Below are positions 5,694 to 5,893 of a stretch of DNA of 5,893 nt, in pieces (position 1 is the first letter of the stretch; every line of letters begins with the position of its first letter). Position numbers and translations under genes: made by a program. The DNA comes from Erysipelotrichaceae bacterium. Its GTDB lineage: Bacteria > Bacillota_I > Bacilli_A > Erysipelotrichales > Erysipelotrichaceae. The notes beneath the pieces were generated by a model. It was not told the origin of the DNA, searched no databases, and saw nothing but the letters and a program-made list of their open reading frames with translations. The stretch lies in contig DOUE01000027.1 in assembly GCA_003520745.1 (NCBI GenBank), forward strand, positions 1-5,893, in the 5' to 3' direction.

Positions 5694-5697
5694 AAAA

Positions 5698-5734
5698 AAG
5701 CGATTCCGTTCTTGGGAATCGCTTCGTTGTTTTT
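5698..5734. terminator. Bidirectional intrinsic terminator after the oxidoreductase gene
   Basis: AAGCGATTCC (5698-5707) pairs perfectly with GGAATCGCTT (5715-5724) around a 7-nt loop. The plus-strand tail is a broken T-run ending in five T (5730-5734). Read from the minus strand, the stem runs into an uninterrupted T-run (the A-run at 5693-5699), so it should stop the incoming minus-strand gene at least as well. It sits 4 nt after one stop codon and about 8 nt from the other. Confidence 0.88.
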
Positions 5735-5893
5735 AGGTTCGACTCAGTCTGTCTTTGTAGGGAAGTTCCAGGTTCTCGTTGAACGCTCGTCCGCCATCGA
5801 TGTTCTGCGACTTGTAGATGGGGGCGATCTTGCCGGATTCTTCGATGAGTTCGGCGGTCCGATAAGTCAGCGCCTGGATGATGAGCGAGGTTA
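5733..5893 (-). CDS. Unrecognised protein, C-terminal 52 residues (5' end outside window)
   Basis: On the minus strand a frame is open from the right edge (first full codon 5891-5889) to a TAA stop (5735-5733), immediately before a hairpin that would terminate it. The encoded tail includes LIIQALTYRTAELIEESGKIAP, then YKSQNIDGGRAFNENLEL, and ends PYKDRLSRT. The composition is that of a soluble protein: an amphipathic helix, a glycine turn (DGGRAF) and a charged tail, with no membrane segment. Codon use matches the neighbours. That it is a real gene rests on the uninterrupted frame, the protein-like composition and the correctly oriented terminator. I do not recognise the family from this fragment. 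Confidence 0.7.
   Translation of the reverse strand, partial: TSLIIQALTYRTAELIEESGKIAPIYKSQNIDGGRAFNENLELPYKDRLSRT

Overview
The window reads like a mid-GC genome with Bacillota-type expression signals: AGGAGG-like ribosome binding sites 3-9 nt before starts, short GC-rich hairpin terminators with T-runs, and sigma-A-type promoters. UGA is used as a stop and UGG as tryptophan, so the standard bacterial code applies. A Bacillota member or close relative is my best guess; nothing here fixes the genus.

Layout from left to right. (1) Positions 1-1685, plus strand: the 3' end of a probable class I mannose-6-phosphate isomerase-like protein, then two different cupin-type glucose-6-phosphate isomerases. 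They are packed with 1-8 nt gaps and look like one sugar-phosphate operon. (2) Positions 1686-2423: a single-gene unit for a Frm2-like nitroreductase. It has its own promoter, and a perfect 10-bp inverted repeat sits at the predicted transcription start, in the style of a redox-sensing repressor operator. It ends in a strong hairpin terminator. (3) Positions 2424-4551, minus strand: a two-gene AmmeMemoRadiSam operon. The first gene is a fusion of a MEMO-like (class III extradiol dioxygenase fold) domain and an AMMECR1 domain; the second, overlapping it by 8 nt, is the radical SAM partner. (4) Positions 4552-4709: a divergent promoter region. (5) Positions 4710-5693, plus strand: a Gfo/Idh/MocA NAD(P)-dependent oxidoreductase. 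(6) A second hairpin terminator, then the C-terminal 52 codons of an unrecognised minus-strand gene that enters from the right edge.

The most distinctive content is the AmmeMemoRadiSam pair. This is a widely conserved three-domain partnership whose reaction, to my knowledge, is not firmly established. Here its radical SAM member stops where many relatives continue into a cysteine-rich tail, and its promoter-proximal mRNA starts with a hairpin that places the Shine-Dalgarno sequence in the loop. The other main points are the palindromic operator before the nitroreductase, the cluster of three cupin-fold phosphosugar isomerases, and a marked excess of the CGATCG / GCGATCGC palindrome. I found no mobile element, CRISPR array, tRNA or rRNA, and no gene-free stretch longer than about 160 bases.
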